Position numbers and translations under genes: made by a program. From Glycine soja (Eukaryota > Streptophyta > Magnoliopsida > Fabales > Fabaceae): DNA of 64,000 nt. The notes under the pieces were generated by a model that ran no database searches, was not told where the DNA came from, and saw nothing but the letters and a program-made list of their open reading frames with translations. The stretch is taken from positions 13,425,865 to 13,489,864 of the forward strand of contig NC_041005.1 of the NCBI RefSeq assembly GCF_004193775.1, read 5' to 3'. Below, one piece after another: positions 32,146 through 44,500 of this stretch; the stretch's first letter is position 1, and each line of letters starts with the position of its first letter.

Positions 32146-35100
32146 TGGCTTGTAAAGGATTTTACAAGGTTGAAAGAAATCTCAAGAACCGTGGGTTGCT
32201 TGGGGACTGGATGTAGGCACGGATTGTGGCCGAACCAGTATAAATCTTGTGTTTGTCTTCTTCTTCCCTACACTCTTTACTTTTCCGCTGTGTACTTTTA
32301 ATTGCCGCTTTTACTTTTGGTTAAGTTTTTGTTTCTGTTCTTTACTTTCTTAACTTTGTAGTAAAAGCCTAGTTGAATCTAGTAATATTAAGAAGGATAA
32401 TTTTTTAACTAGTCAAGACAAATTAATAATTAATTCAACCCCCCTTCTTAATTATTCCGAGGCCACTTGATCCAACACACATGACCGATACAAATTATAC
32501 AATGCAATGAAGAATTTGCCAGCGGTTGACTTCTAAGAGGAAAGAATGTTGTGCTTTCTTGTTTAGACAAGGATACAACGATTACGTTATACCTTGATGC
32601 AATGACATGTCCCGTATCCGTTATATCCATCCACTTATCCGTAGTCACCTGAATGAAACAAATATACACCTCAAACTTAATTTCAAAGTTAAGTCTTAAA
32701 AATAAAATACATAAATTACATACCTTGGTTAACCCATGAACAAGTAGTGACTCCTTAATTCCTCAAATCTCTCCGTGCCACCAAAGAGCTTGATATAGTC
32801 TTCTAAGAATTTGGCAAGTTCTTTAAGCAGATGGTTACAGGCCATCGACCAAGAGTCTTCACCCATACCTAATAAACCGGCAACCGACGATATCCACAGT
32901 TACCATCAGCTTTGACATCAACAATCTTATCAATGAAGTTGTGCATAAATGGCTGAAACTGGTCCAACATGGGCATCATCCTCTGAGCAACCGAATCGAA
33001 GAATGATGATGGTCCAACATGGGCTGAAACTGGTCCAACATGGGCTCATAGCTTTCTTTGGTGCCCCCTTTGTGTTAACCTTTGCTGGAGGAGGACACAT
33101 CGAATTCTGATCACGGTATGCAATTTCCCAAAGTTTAGTCTTCAAAGTAAACTTTCCACAAACATCAAGTTCTTTGAATCTTTTGGATATTGTTTCTATT
33201 TCTGCCTTGATGCTCACTTCAAGCTCAGATAATCCTTCGTCTGAAAAACTTAGTCTCATCCAAAACATATGGATAGAACCCAGTGGGATGCAACCACCAA
33301 CATATTTGGATAGCTCACAAGCACAAGGAAGACCAAGTGTGGTTCTCACCATGCAACCATAACTTGAGGGATTCTTGCCAGCATAGTCAACACGCTCTAA
33401 TTCAGCAGCAATCTGATTTAAAGCATACCTTGAAACCATTCCAAGAAGCCTCCTGTATAAGGTTTTTTTGAACACATGTCCAACGACATGTGTACTTGTT
33501 TCAAATGATGCTTTAATCTCCGTGTGTTGCAATGTAATCATGTTGTTCATGGCATCCCACACACTGCATAAGTCTCCAAGGCTATTTTGTAACAATCTTT
33601 TTAAAGATGAGTGAGTAGATTCAACCCTACATTTCAAATACACAAATAAAAATAAACATATACAATAATACAATTCCATCAATTCATCAACGTTAATAGA
33701 AATAGTTGAACAGTTTCATACCTGTTTGTTGTTGTGTTTCCTAAGTGCATCACCTTATTAGTCCAGGCGGAAACAAATTTTTCCTTGTGTGGTATTATCC
33801 ATTTTTCCTTGACATAGTCAAGAAACATTGGCCAAGGTGCGCAAGCCATTTCGAACTTCTTCAGGCATTCATCAAACTGCTGTTCTGAAGGACAATAATT
33901 CAGACATCCCCAATAATCCATGACATAATCCCAAACATTTTTTTGCACAATTAGTGATTTACATTTGGCCTTCACATTCTTGTTTATGTGAAAGCTGCTC
34001 AACAAATTTTACAATCAGGGAATACAGCCTTCACTGCATTCATCAATGCTTGGTCTCTGTCAGTAACAATAACTCCAGGGAGGGCATCACGCTTTAAAAA
34101 AAGGCCTCGAAAGCGTTGTAAAACCCAGACCAAATTATTAACGCGTTCACCCTCCACATATGCAAAACCGGCAGAGAATGTCATCCCAGTCGATGTCACC
34201 CCAACAAAATTGAGTAGTGGGAGTCTGTACCGGTTTGTTTTGTAGGTGTTGTCTATCAAAAACACCAAATTACATGCATTGACTAACTTCACTACATCAG
34301 GGTGACATCAAAAGATATCATGGACCACGTCTTCATCCTTTATTCTATGCCAATGAATATGCTGATCATGTTCAAGAAGCTTCATCAGATGTTGCATTTC
34401 AAGATCGCTTCCTCTTATGGAAGAACGGAATGCACTTCTTGCATTGTATATCTGTTTAATGGTCGTACAACTATTGACATTGTGTTCCTTCATAGTTAGC
34501 AGAATGTTTCTTGGCTTCACCATGGACTTCGTCATATCAGTAATAAGTGTTTTTTCAGCTTTAGTCAATCGCCCCGCATATGGATGTCCAACTAATGACT
34601 TGGCCAATTCATGATTATGCACTCCACAAATCAACTTCACCATCCAGCCTTCTCCTCCAACCATTGGCTTGCAACGAAGCTTGAAGGGACACCCACATTT
34701 CCTAGTCTCAGTGTCTCTTCTAATAAATTCTTTTTTCCTACACCTATACTCGTCACTCCTTTCACAGCCAATTAACAGAAACGTAGCCCTTCCTCTACTA
34801 CCTGTGTTTGTGTCTGACCTTAAAATCACCACCACAAATCCGTTTTCATGAGCAACAGATCGAACCCACCGCAAAACATCCTCTCGGCACTCAAGCACCT
34901 ACAAAGCAATCCACATAGCTTAAGTTTTCTACTAATATTCATTTTATTAAATTTGTGAAAAACATTAACATTATAACCTGAGAAGTATTGAACGCATCAG
35001 AACAATCAACATGTGATTCATTCGCACCACATGCTTCTTCATTTTCATAATCCATATCCGCTTGTTCAGACATTATTTCATACATCCACTCATCTTCGTC

Positions 35101-35174
35101 CATCTAACTAACTCAAATTAATAATTTAAAACAAATTATTAATATAATTACAAAAACATTAAATATTTTTAAAA

Positions 35175-35370
35175 ATACCAACTTCTGGATCAAGTTGATC
35201 CGGAAGTAACTTACGGATCAACTTGATCATGAAGAGAACCATATCAACTTCCGGATCAAGTTGATATGTAAGTGACTTCTTGATCAACTTGACCCGGAAG
35301 AGAACCATATCAACTTCCTAATCAAGTTGATCTGTAAGTGACTTCCGAATCAACTTGATCCGTAACGTTT
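35175..35370. repeat. MULE right subterminal palindromic repeats
   Basis: Copies of GGATCAACTTGATCCGTAA-type and CTTCCGGATCAAGTTGAT-type sequence lie at 35182, 35212, 35252, 35277, 35310 and 35345. They mirror the array at 18095-18300. Confidence 0.85.
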
Positions 35371-35630
35371 TCGTACCTTCCCGACAGCAGCACCACCTTC
35401 TGCGTACCTCGGATGCCGCCGACAACCAACGCAATGCTCAACATTGGTACCTTCACCTACACCGCATCTAACCGTTCACAATGAACCCACGGACTGGAGA
35501 CAATGCCGCAAGAAAAACACAAAAGCAGAGAAAAATAGTGAACAAAAATGGAGTTGTGTGCATTTCCGAAAAAAAAGCTTTTATAAGGAAAATAAAAAGC
35601 CAGGGGCATTTTTGCCATTTATAAATTTTG

Positions 35631-35673
35631 CTGGGTGCACCAGCAAAAATGCTGGGTGCACCTAGCAACACTC
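35631..35673 (-). repeat. MULE right terminal inverted repeat
   Basis: Exact reverse complement of 17584-17626, followed by the CTTTCTTGG target duplicate. Confidence 0.95.
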
Positions 35674-35974
35674 CTTTCTTGGGTAGGTCATGGCAACAAT
35701 ACTCTAGAGTTGCGGTCATCAAAACGTTCATAGACACCTTGGTTAACCCATTGGGTTGGTCTCCATGGGGTGATTCTGATTTTACTCAAGATACACTTTA
35801 TTATGGGGAGTTCCAAAATTAAGGGCTTGGAGCATTTACTAGCAATAGAGTAAAATGGCCTAGTTTTCATGTGATTACAAGCCCAGCTGAAGCATAACAG
35901 TTTACAATCATGGCCTCCTTGCTGGCCCAACATGGTTGGCTTCTGCATCCGTGCCATTTACCTCTGGTCTCTGA

Positions 35975-36020
35975 GATTTTGTTATACTTTAATTACATTT
36001 TGTTACATCAATTATTTGGA

Positions 36021-36064
<44 letters not shown>

Positions 36065-36889
36065 TTGTAAAAAAAATATTTGAAAAGAAACAACATTGGT
36101 GATTGGAAATGAATTTGATGGAGTGAGGTTAGGCTAGCTAGCAGAGGTATGTATTGATTAGCAAGGGAACAAGAAATATACTTATTCCTTGGTTGTTCCA
36201 TGCACAAATCCGAATTGACGAAAAAATTTAGAGGCTCATCATACATCGTTTAGGGTCATCCTCATATAATAAATTTGCAAAATGTATCCAATATCATACT
36301 CACCACTCGTATATTCTTGGAATTGCATGCTCTCTAAAAATTCAAAAATTACTATACTCTGTACAGATTTTTGTTTTTTATTTATTTGTTTTGCTTTTGA
36401 CTTCAATGTAAGAGCATTATGGTATATAATGCAAGGGACTTTCCTAACAAACAAAAAAAAATGGTTTACAACAAAATACAGATATATTAGTTGCATTTCA
36501 TGCATATGCAACTCTATGATGATGATCATGCCTTTGAAAGTATTTGATTTGTTCAACTCAATCAAACATAGAGTGTTTTTTTTTAAACGCAGTCAAACAT
36601 AGAGGCAGTTTAATCTGCCCTTTGGCAACCACAAAGAAATATAAGTCAAAATCAGTTTAATATTTCTCTAGCTAGTTGACATATCTACATAGCCTTCAAC
36701 ATTCGTCATGAGATCTACACATAATTAAATTAATTAATTATTTAAATGTCAATATACATATATTTATATGTGATAGTACATCCAAAACTAGGTATACTTG
36801 TATATACAGTATATATAATCTTCAAACAAATTTTATTTGGATTTATGGGTGTTAAACCATCGATTTCATCCATCTACAAATTAACCTTA
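35975..36889. other. Spacer between PME2 and the old gypsy element
   Basis: Contains an (AT)n tract at about 36024-36062 shortly after the PME2 stop codon, then A/T-rich sequence. The overlapping frames at 36239-36602 on both strands show no recognisable similarity. Confidence 0.5.
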
Positions 36890-37072
36890 TGATAGTAATA
36901 CCGTAGTGACAGATAGCAGATAAAAAAGGATCATTAAGAGACAAGCTCACCTTTCAGATTACGCATAAGGGAGACAAGTTGCAAACAAAATATTCCACTT
37001 ATTCCACCACTTAGCTATTATAACCAATTCAGTTATAGCCAATTCTACTATCACAAATTAGTTACTGTATCA

Positions 37073-37111
<39 letters not shown>

Positions 37112-37212
37112 CTTGGAATAAAATGGACACAGTGAATTTTCATCCAATTTAGTGTATTTTTATTTCCTGCTTAGTGTAGTAAAATCAATATTCCATTACG
37201 CCATTGCCAACA
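36890..37212 (+). repeat. Left LTR of the chromovirus-like gypsy element
   Basis: 323 bp; shares ATTACGCATAAGGGAGACA, CAAAATATTCCACTTATTCC and ACGCCATTGCCAACA with the split right LTR. Contains a (TA)n tract at about 37079-37108, expanded relative to the right copy. Confidence 0.88.
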
Positions 37213-37274
37213 ATTGGTCCGACCTGCCCAGTACCTAGCTACGCCAGAGCACACTACGTACCCGTCAAACGACA

Positions 37275-40200
37275 ATGGAACATTTGGAGGAAGCTATCAC
37301 ACGACTAACCCAGAGCCAAAGTTCTTTTGCCCAAAACCACACAACCCATTCCCAAACTCAAACAGCCTTCTCCCAAACACAAGCCACCATGAATTCCAAG
37401 ATCGATTCCATGATGGAACATCTTGCCGCCATTACCTCAGTCCCTAACAGACCACCCTTGATAAACACCCTAAACCCAACACCAATACCACGACCTCACA
37501 TGAAATTAGATGTGTCACGCTTTGATGGCTAGGACCTAATCGGATGGATATTCAAGATATCACAATTTTTTGAGTATTAGAGATTACCTGATCACGAGCG
37601 TCTAACTGTGGCCTCCTTCTATATGGATGGTCCGACATTGTCGTGGTATCAATGGATGTCACGAAACAGCTTTCTCAACTCTTGGTCACCAACCACACTC
37701 GCTTCCTTAGGCAGTGGCGTAGGCAAAGTTACAGGAAGATAAGCTCCATGTCCGCCGCCATAACTCTTAACTTTCATTGTTCTCTCCACTAACCACACTG
37801 CCTTCTGGCCCCATCTTCGCAACTACTCCATGACCTCCATGATAGGGGGTTGTGCTATCATTGTGACGAGAAATGGGTTCTCGGCCACAGATGTAAACCA
37901 CACCTCCACCTCCTCATCGCTGATGACGAGGACGATACCCATGGATCCAAAGATCCTTGTGGGGGCTCCCTTATCTCTCCCATTCTGCCAAAAGCCCCTC
38001 CGGACCCCACGTCCCTCCCACAAATCAGCCTCAATGCCTTGTCAGGCATGCCAGCACCAGAGACCTTCAAAATCTTTGGGACCATCGCCAACCATCGAGT
38101 CGTGATCCTCATTGATGACGGAAGCACGCATAATTTTGTGCAAACTAAGATGGCTAAGTTCCTGAACCTTCCATCTACCCTAACAACTTCCCTTTAGGTA
38201 ATGGTTGGAAATGACAGCATTCTCGATTGCGACACTTCATACCCACATGTCCTCATTGTTATCCAAGGTCACCAGTTCACCTTGGACCTCTTCTTGCTGC
38301 CCTTGAGTCATGCTCAAATTATTGGGCCCCATCACCACGAATTATTCCACACTTACCATGACCTTCAGTTACTTGGGCCAACCGATTTCACTCCATGTGG
38401 ATGTTCCGTTCCAACCTGCCACAGCCTTTGCACAACAAATTAGGAGATTAGCCCATACTCAGAGCATTTCTGCCCTGTTCCATATCACCCTTACACCTGA
38501 CCCAGCCCATCTCCTTTCATTTTTCTCACCCTCTCCTGATACTTCTACACCCCCAGCCATAGACCTTCTTCTTCTTCGTTACGATGACATCTTCTAGGAA
38601 CCTTCCACCACCACACAATATTACCCACCACATTCACCTCGTCCCTAATTCGACTCCAATGAATGTAAAGCCTAACCATTATCCATATTGCCAGAAGAAC
38701 GAGTTGGAGAAACAAGTTGTTTTGTTGTTGGACGTTGGGTTAATTCAGCCCAGCCACAGCCCCTTCTCATCCTCGGTCTTACTAGTTAAGAAGAAGGACG
38801 ACAGTTGGCGGTGTTGTGTCGATTACAAAGCCCTCAAAGCGATTACAATGAAAGATCGCTTCCCCATGCCAACTATCGACGAACTGGTAGATGAGCTTGG
38901 TCAAGCTTCCTGGTTCTCAAAACTAGATTTGCGTCAAGGTTTCCACCAAATAAGAATGGTGGAAGCTGACATACCTAAAACGGCATTCAAGATGCATCAG
39001 GGCCATTATGAATTTAAGGTGATGCCCTTCGGGCTCGGCAGTGCCTCGTCAACATTCCAGGCTACCATGAACGACCTTTTTTAACCATTTATAAGGAAAT
39101 TTGTAGTAATAATCCTCGATTACATCCTCATCTACAGCTCATCCTTTTCCTCTCATTTAGATCATTTGGAGGCAGTTCTCGACTCTCTCTCTCAAGGCCA
39201 ATTTTCATTGTGTTGGTTGAAATGCATATTAGCACAACAACAAATCAATTACTCGGGCCACATCGTTTCTCCTCGAGGTGTCTCGCCTGATCCTGCAAAG
39301 ATTCAGGCCATGCTGACTTGGCCACCACCATCGTCCCAGTCGGACTTGCGAGGTTTTCTGGGATTGACTGGGTTCTACCGAAAGTTTATTAGGGGTTGTG
39401 GCCAAATCATTGATGACACTCTTGCGTAAGGATCACTTTCTGTGGACTCCCGCTTCTCAGCTTGCTTTTGACAGGTTGAAGTCCCTTATGACGGAGGCCC
39501 CTATTTTAGCAACCCCAGATTTCATCGCCCCTTTCATCATGGAAACAAATGCCTCAGGCATCGCGATGGGAGTCGTGTTGATGCAAAATTCCCACCCATT
39601 GCTTATTTCATCAAGTTGTTCTGCCCCAGACTCAAACAAGCTTCGATGTATGTTCACAAGCTCCATGCAATTACTTCGGCTATTCGAAAATGAAGACACT
39701 ACCTCCTGGGTCACCCCTTCACCATCCTCACGGATCACCGGAGTTTGAAGGATCTTATGTCCTAAGTCATTCAAACTCTAGAACAACAAATTTATTTGTT
39801 TAAATTGCTTGGGTATGAATACACTATACAATACAAAGTTGGTCCCAGTAACGTAGTGGTTGATGCTCTCTCTCACGTCATTATTCCGACCACCTCTCTC
39901 ATTGTCCTTGTCGATACCCAACTTTGTCTTCCTTGATCAACTTCGTCGTTCCCTACTCAACAAAGACTATTATGTTGACCGCCTCCAACAGGTGCATACC
40001 AATCTAGAGTCCCACCCTGGTTTCTCTATCTACTGCGACCTTATATTCTTTAGGGAAAAATTTGGTTGCTGGCAGATAGTCCATTCATCACCTTGCTAAT
40101 GGATGAGTTTCATAAAACTCCTATTGGTGGCCACATGGGTGTCGCCAAGACACTTCATCATCTCTAGGCCAATTTCTTTTGGCCACAAATTCATTCGGTC

Positions 40201-41020
40201 GTTCGCCAATATGTTGCTCAGTGTTCCACTTTCCAACAAACTAAATACGAGTCCAAGAAGCCCACGGGTCTTTTGCAACCTCTTCCCATTTTGTCGTCAA
40301 TATGGGAAGACCTCAGCCTGGACTTCATCATCGGCTTACCCCCTTCCAACGATTTCACGGCTATTCTGGTGGTTGTAGATCGCTATTCTAAAGAGCCCAC
40401 TTTGGTGTGTTACCCCCTAACTACACTGCCCACAAGATTGTTGTCCCTTTTCTGGATATGGTATGCAAACTCCACAGTTTCCCTTGGAGTATGGTTTCTG
40501 ACTGGGACCCCCTCTTTGTCAGTGTATTCTGGATTCTGGCGTGACTTGTTTCAATTAAGTGGCACCAAGCTTCGCATGAGTACCGCTTATCACCCACAAA
40601 TGGACGGTCAGACCGAGGTCCTTAACCGGGTTCTGGAACAATATCTACGCTCTTTTCTTCATGATAAACTAACTCAGTGGCACCAGCCTGAAGGGAAGCA
40701 TATCGGCCCTGTCGCTTATCACCTGAAGTTGCCTGACACCTCCAAAATCCACCTAGTTTTCCATATTTCTCTACTCAAATTACATCATGGTCCCCTTCCT
40801 GAATTTCCTAATTCTCTGCCACATATGAGTTCAGACAATCATCCTATAGTTGGACCTCTTCAGATTCTGCAGTGGAAATGGGATTCGTCCATGGACCCAC
40901 CAACTAAGTTAGTTCTGGTGCAGTGGATTGGCTTGGCACCATAGGATACCAGTTGGGAAGTATGGGATAACCTTCGAGTTACTTACAACCTTGAGGACAA
41001 AGTTGGTTTCCTGGATGGGG
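37275..41020 (+). pseudogene. Decayed gag-pol of the chromovirus-like gypsy element
   Basis: Pieces in order: a Gag N-terminus from 37275 (MEHLEEAITRLTQSQSSF, Gln/Thr-rich); a zinc-knuckle-like CYHCDEKWVLGHRC at 37852; a retropepsin site ILIDDGSTHNF near 38110; reverse transcriptase at 38620-39370 with HSPFSSSVLLVKKKDDSWR, SKLDLRQGFHQIRM and VMPFGLGSASSTFQ; RNase H remnants near 39430-39640 (ASQLAFDRLKSLMTEAPIL); integrase zinc and core pieces near 40100-40680 (PIGGHMGVAKTLHHL; STAYHPQMDGQTEVLNR); and a chromodomain-like tail near 40850-41000. The RT active site reads VVIILDYILIYS where LDDILIYS is expected, so one catalytic Asp is lost. Stops and frameshifts occur about every 100 codons, and a deletion joins integrase to the tail at about 40680. 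Confidence 0.85.
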
Positions 41021-41159
41021 GAAATGATAATAATACCATAGTGGCAGATAGCAGACCAAAAAGGATCGTTAAGAGACCAACTCACCTTTCATATTACGCA
41101 TAAGGGAGACATGCTACAAACAAAATATTCCACTTATTCCACCACTTAGCTATTATAAT

Positions 41160-41461
41160 TGTTATGGAAGTGATGAAGAACAAGCAAGAACAACAGTAGA
41201 ATAGAAATGTCATACACACAAATGTTGCAGCAAAATGAATGAGAGAGAGAGAGATGAGAAAGAACGCACAGAATTACGTGGTTCACCTTTGATCAAGGCT
41301 ACATCCACAGGAGGGAAAATAGAGAGCCTTTATTATTACTGATGCAATACACAAGTGGAAGCTTATTCTAAATATAAGACATCCTTGCCTTATATAAGCA
41401 GAGGACAAAACAAAAAAATAACAAAATAAACTTGCATATGGATTTTAGTCACAACTCAACA
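41160..41461 (-). repeat. 3' LTR (left copy) of the copia element
   Basis: 302 bp; contains a (GA)n stretch at 41244-41255 that is shorter in the right copy. Confidence 0.9.
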
Positions 41462-41524
41462 ATTCACCACCTTGAACTAACATCCATATAAAACACAAAC
41501 TGCTCCCTCCAAACACACATGATC

Positions 41525-44500
41525 TTAACCACAACAATCTACATTGAGCAGGCTTAAGTAGAGATCAAACTTGCTCTTTGGAACTGGCTTTGTGAACATA
41601 TCAGCAGGATTGTGCAGGGTGCTAATCTTATGAACTTTGATTCTTCTTTCTGACCGAATGAAGTGATATCTAACATCTATATGCTTGGTTCTATCATGAC
41701 GAACCTGATCCTTGGCCATGCATATAGCACTAAGGCTATCACATTAGATGTTAGCATATTCTTGATTAATTCTGAGATCATTTATCAGACCTCTCAGCCA
41801 AATTCCATCCTTTGCAACTTCAGTAAGAGCCATATATTTAGCCTCAGTAGTTGAGAGGGCAACAGAAGGTTGAAGTGTTGCCTTCCAACTCACCAAGCAG
41901 CCACCAAGGATGTAAGCATACCCTGTTAGGGACCTTCTCTCGACCAGATCAGTAGCAAAATCTGCATCAGAATAGCCAGTGAGGCAACAATCTGAGTGAG
42001 ATCCATAGATTAAACCTACATCTGCAGTCCCTTTAAGATATATGAAAATTCTCTTAACAGCCTTCCAATGTTCCTTCTAAGGTTGGTTTAAGAACCTACT
42101 GACCATGCTAACAGCATAAGCAAGGTCAGGTCTAGTGCAGACCATGGCATACATAAGACTGCCAACAACACTTGAGTATGGAACCTTTGACATATAGTCC
42201 TAATCAGCCTGAGCTTGAACCTTTATCACAGCAGACAACTTCTTTTTTTCTAAAAGGGGAGTGCTGATAGGTTTAGAATCAGCCATTCCAAACCTCACAA
42301 GTATCTTTTGAATGTAATCCTTTTGAGACAAAAATAGCCTTTTCTGAGTTCTATCCCTATAGATCTCCATTACTAAGATTTTCTTTGCAGCCCCTAGATC
42401 TTTCATATCAAATTCACCATTCAGGAGGATCTTCAGATTTTGTATATCACACATGTTTTTTGCTTCAATAAGCATGCCATCTACATAGAGTAGAAGATAG
42501 ATCATTGATCCATCCTCCACCTTGTTGTGATAAACACAACATTCATAGAGACTTCTCTTGAATCCTTGGCTGGTGATAAAGCTGTCAAACCTCATGTACC
42601 ATTGCCTTGGAGATTGTTTCAATCCATACAAGGACCTCTGCAATTGACAAACATACCTTTCTTTTCCTTGAACTTCAAACCCTTCAGGCTATTTCATTAG
42701 AATATTTTCTTCCAATCTTCCATGGAGAAAAGCAGTCTTGACATCAAGTTGTTCAAGTTCCAGATCTTGGTTTGCCACTATAGCAAGCAGAACCCTGATG
42801 GATGTATGTCTAACCATAGGAGAAAAGATTTCGTTGAAATCTACTCCTTCTTTCTGGCTGAATCCCTTGGCAACTAACCTAGCCTTGTATCTTATCCCTT
42901 CCTTTTCTGAAAGACCAGGTTTCCTCTTGAATATCCACTTGCAACCTACCACATGTCTTCCTTTAGGTAGTTCAAAGAGTTTCCAGGTCTGATTCTTATA
43001 CAAAGATTCCATTTCCTCTTTCATAGCTAACAACCAATTTCCAGCTTCAGGATGATTGATAGCCTCTTGGTAAGTGGCTGGTTCATTTGAATCTATTTCT
43101 TCAGCTGCATGTAATGCATAGGCAGCCATGTCTTCAAAACCATATCTTTCAGGAGGTTTAATGACCCTTTTTGGTCTCTAATTGATTCTAGAATTGAGCT
43201 GTGGAGGATCAGGTTCAACAGCCAAATAAGACTCATTTGCCCTGGAATCTTCTGATTTCTCACCTTCTTGAAGAACCACAGGAGATGTTTTGGAATGACC
43301 CCTTTTTTCTGAGTCTTTGGTTATAGATTCTACATCCTTTTCTTGAGGAGAGTGGCAGCTCTGTGTTCCAACAATTTGAACCTTAAGCTTGGGATGAAAC
43401 AGATGGGATTCATAAAAAATTACATCTCTGCTGAGAAGAACTTTCTTTTCCGAGGGTCACCAGATCCTATAGCCTTTCACCCTATCACCATAACCCATGA
43501 ACAGACCCTTTCTTGATCTAGGTACTAGCTTTCCTTCATTGACATGATAATAAGCATTGCAGCTAAATACTCTTAGGTTTAAGTAGTTTTTTATTTTGCC
43601 ATTCCAAATTTCAATAGGAGTTTTAAGTCCTATAGTAGTAGAGGGTGTTCTATTGATCAGAAAACAAGTTGTATTGATAGCTTCTCCCCAAAAACTTCTG
43701 TTGAGACCAGCATTGGATAACAGACATCTTGTTCTTTCCAGGAGTGTTCTATTCATTCGTTCAGCAACTCCATTTTGCTGAGGATTGTTCCTAACAGTAA
43801 GCTGTCTAGCAATTCTTTCATCTCTGCAGAATTTGTTAAATTTTGTTGAGCAAAACTCCAAGCCATTATCAGTTCTGAGTCTTTTAACTTTCCTTTCAGT
43901 TTGTTTTTCAATCAGTGCTTTCCATTCTTTGAAGCATTTGAAAGCTTGACTCTTCTGACTTATGATGCAGATCCATGTCATTCTTGAGTCATCAATTACG
44001 GATAGAAAATACCTTCCACCACCTAGAGAAGGTACTCTTGCAGACCCCCAACAGTCAGCATGAATGTAATCAAGAGTTCCTTTGGTGGTGTGAATTGCTT
44101 TAGGAAATTTAATCCTATGTTGGTTGCCGAAAACACAGTGCTCACAGAATTTAAGTTCATCCAGTTTCTGATTTCCCAACAGCTGCTGTTTTTGAAGTAT
44201 CATCATACCTTTTTCACTCATATGACCTAGCCTCATGTGCCACAATTGAGTTAAGTTAGGTATACTCTCATTGGATCTTGATGCAACAGCTACTAGACCA
44301 TCCTCAACACATGTTGTACCTTGAAGTATATAGAGATTACCCCTCTTTATACCTTTCATCACCATTGTAGAGCCTTTCTGAATTTTCCTGACCCCATTTT
44401 TAGTGCTGCATTTGAACCCCTTTCCATCCATAATACCTATAGAGATTAGGTTCTTCTTCAGCTCTGGAACATGCCTAACTTCAGTGAGTGTTTAGATAAT

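Larger units (their letters stand above)
30813..32477. mobile_element. Solo LTR of a Sire-like copia element, inserted in the OTU domain
   Basis: 1,665 bp, TGTGGAAGC...GATCCAACA, with the 5-bp target duplication CACAT on both sides (30808-30812 and 32478-32482). Removal rejoins GHV to YGNHFV in the OTU domain. The end GAGGCCACTTGATCCAACA is the usual LTR edge next to a TGGTATCAGAGC primer site in soybean Sire-type elements, but no primer site or gag follows, so it is a solo LTR. It shares GTAATCGATTACC motifs and a CTGGATGTAGGC block with the LTR at 62172-63417. Confidence 0.9.
30600..35103 (-). pseudogene. MULE transposase (MURA type) fused to an OTU-like cysteine protease domain, broken
   Basis: Exon one is 35103-34978 (MDEDEWMYEIMSEQ...); an intron follows (34977-34899). 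Exon two encodes a FAR1/WRKY-like zinc-binding N-terminus (TETRKCGCPFKLRCK...GVHNHE), then the MULE transposase core with LIDNTYKTN and VTDRDQALMNA, which hold the first two acidic catalytic residues. A stop is at about 34305 and a one-base loss near 34010 shifts frame. An intron at 33627-33721 has good sites, after which VESTHSSLKRLLQ and a SWIM-like LGLPCACELSKY...IHMFW follow. The C-terminal part at about 32935-32725 reads DVKADGNCGYR, with the DGNC catalytic cysteine of OTU peptidases, and then LKELAKFLEDYI-like sequence with a frameshift. A further exon (32650-32448) holds DKWMDITDTGHVIASRYNVI. A solo LTR (30813-32477) then splits CIGHV from YGNHFV, and the end KERCPLPPVA lies at about 30690-30660. 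The gene is dead, but the domain order is clear. Confidence 0.85.
17584..35673. mobile_element. Mutator-like transposon (MULE), 18,090 bp including two nested retroelements
   Basis: Both ends begin GAGTGTTGCTAGGTGCACCC and match as a perfect 43-bp terminal inverted repeat (17584-17626 and 35631-35673), continuing imperfectly for about 40 bp more. The 9-bp target duplication CTTTCTTGG flanks it exactly (17575-17583 and 35674-35682), and removing the element plus one copy restores the PME reading through the catalytic LGR(P/S)W motif. A 9-bp duplication is diagnostic of Mutator-type transposases. The element carries a + strand plant-mobile-domain gene and, on the minus strand, an unrecognised two-module gene and a transposase-OTU gene, all damaged. 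Without the nested insertions it is about 10 kb. Confidence 0.95.
15864..35974 (+). pseudogene. PME2: tandem PME duplicate, broken and split by an 18-kb MULE
   Basis: This is a close paralogue of PME1. The initiator is ATA (15864) where PME1 has ATG. A frameshift follows the signal-peptide region, so the mature N-terminus goes out of frame and stops near 16016. The PMEI part resumes at 16016, but about 190 bp, including the linker and RKLL processing site, is missing at 16304/16305. A 2-base loss near 16333 shifts frame again. Exon one ends at 16560 and exon two starts at 17182. GYQDTF and DFIFG are still readable. A CAA-to-TAA stop lies at 17526. At 17583 the gene is interrupted by the MULE (17584-35673), and it resumes at 35683 within the LGRPW motif (now LGRSW). 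A further stop lies at about 35821, and the terminal codon matches PME1 at 35972-35974. No functional enzyme is expected. Confidence 0.93.

Noticed and set aside
31924..32301. 125-codon + strand open frame with repeated EGTSLVDQ
   Set aside because: Produced by the GAGGGTACATC minisatellite inside a solo LTR, not by a gene.
36239..36602. Overlapping open frames on both strands
   Set aside because: A/T-rich, hydrophobic, no recognisable similarity; typical chance frames between elements.
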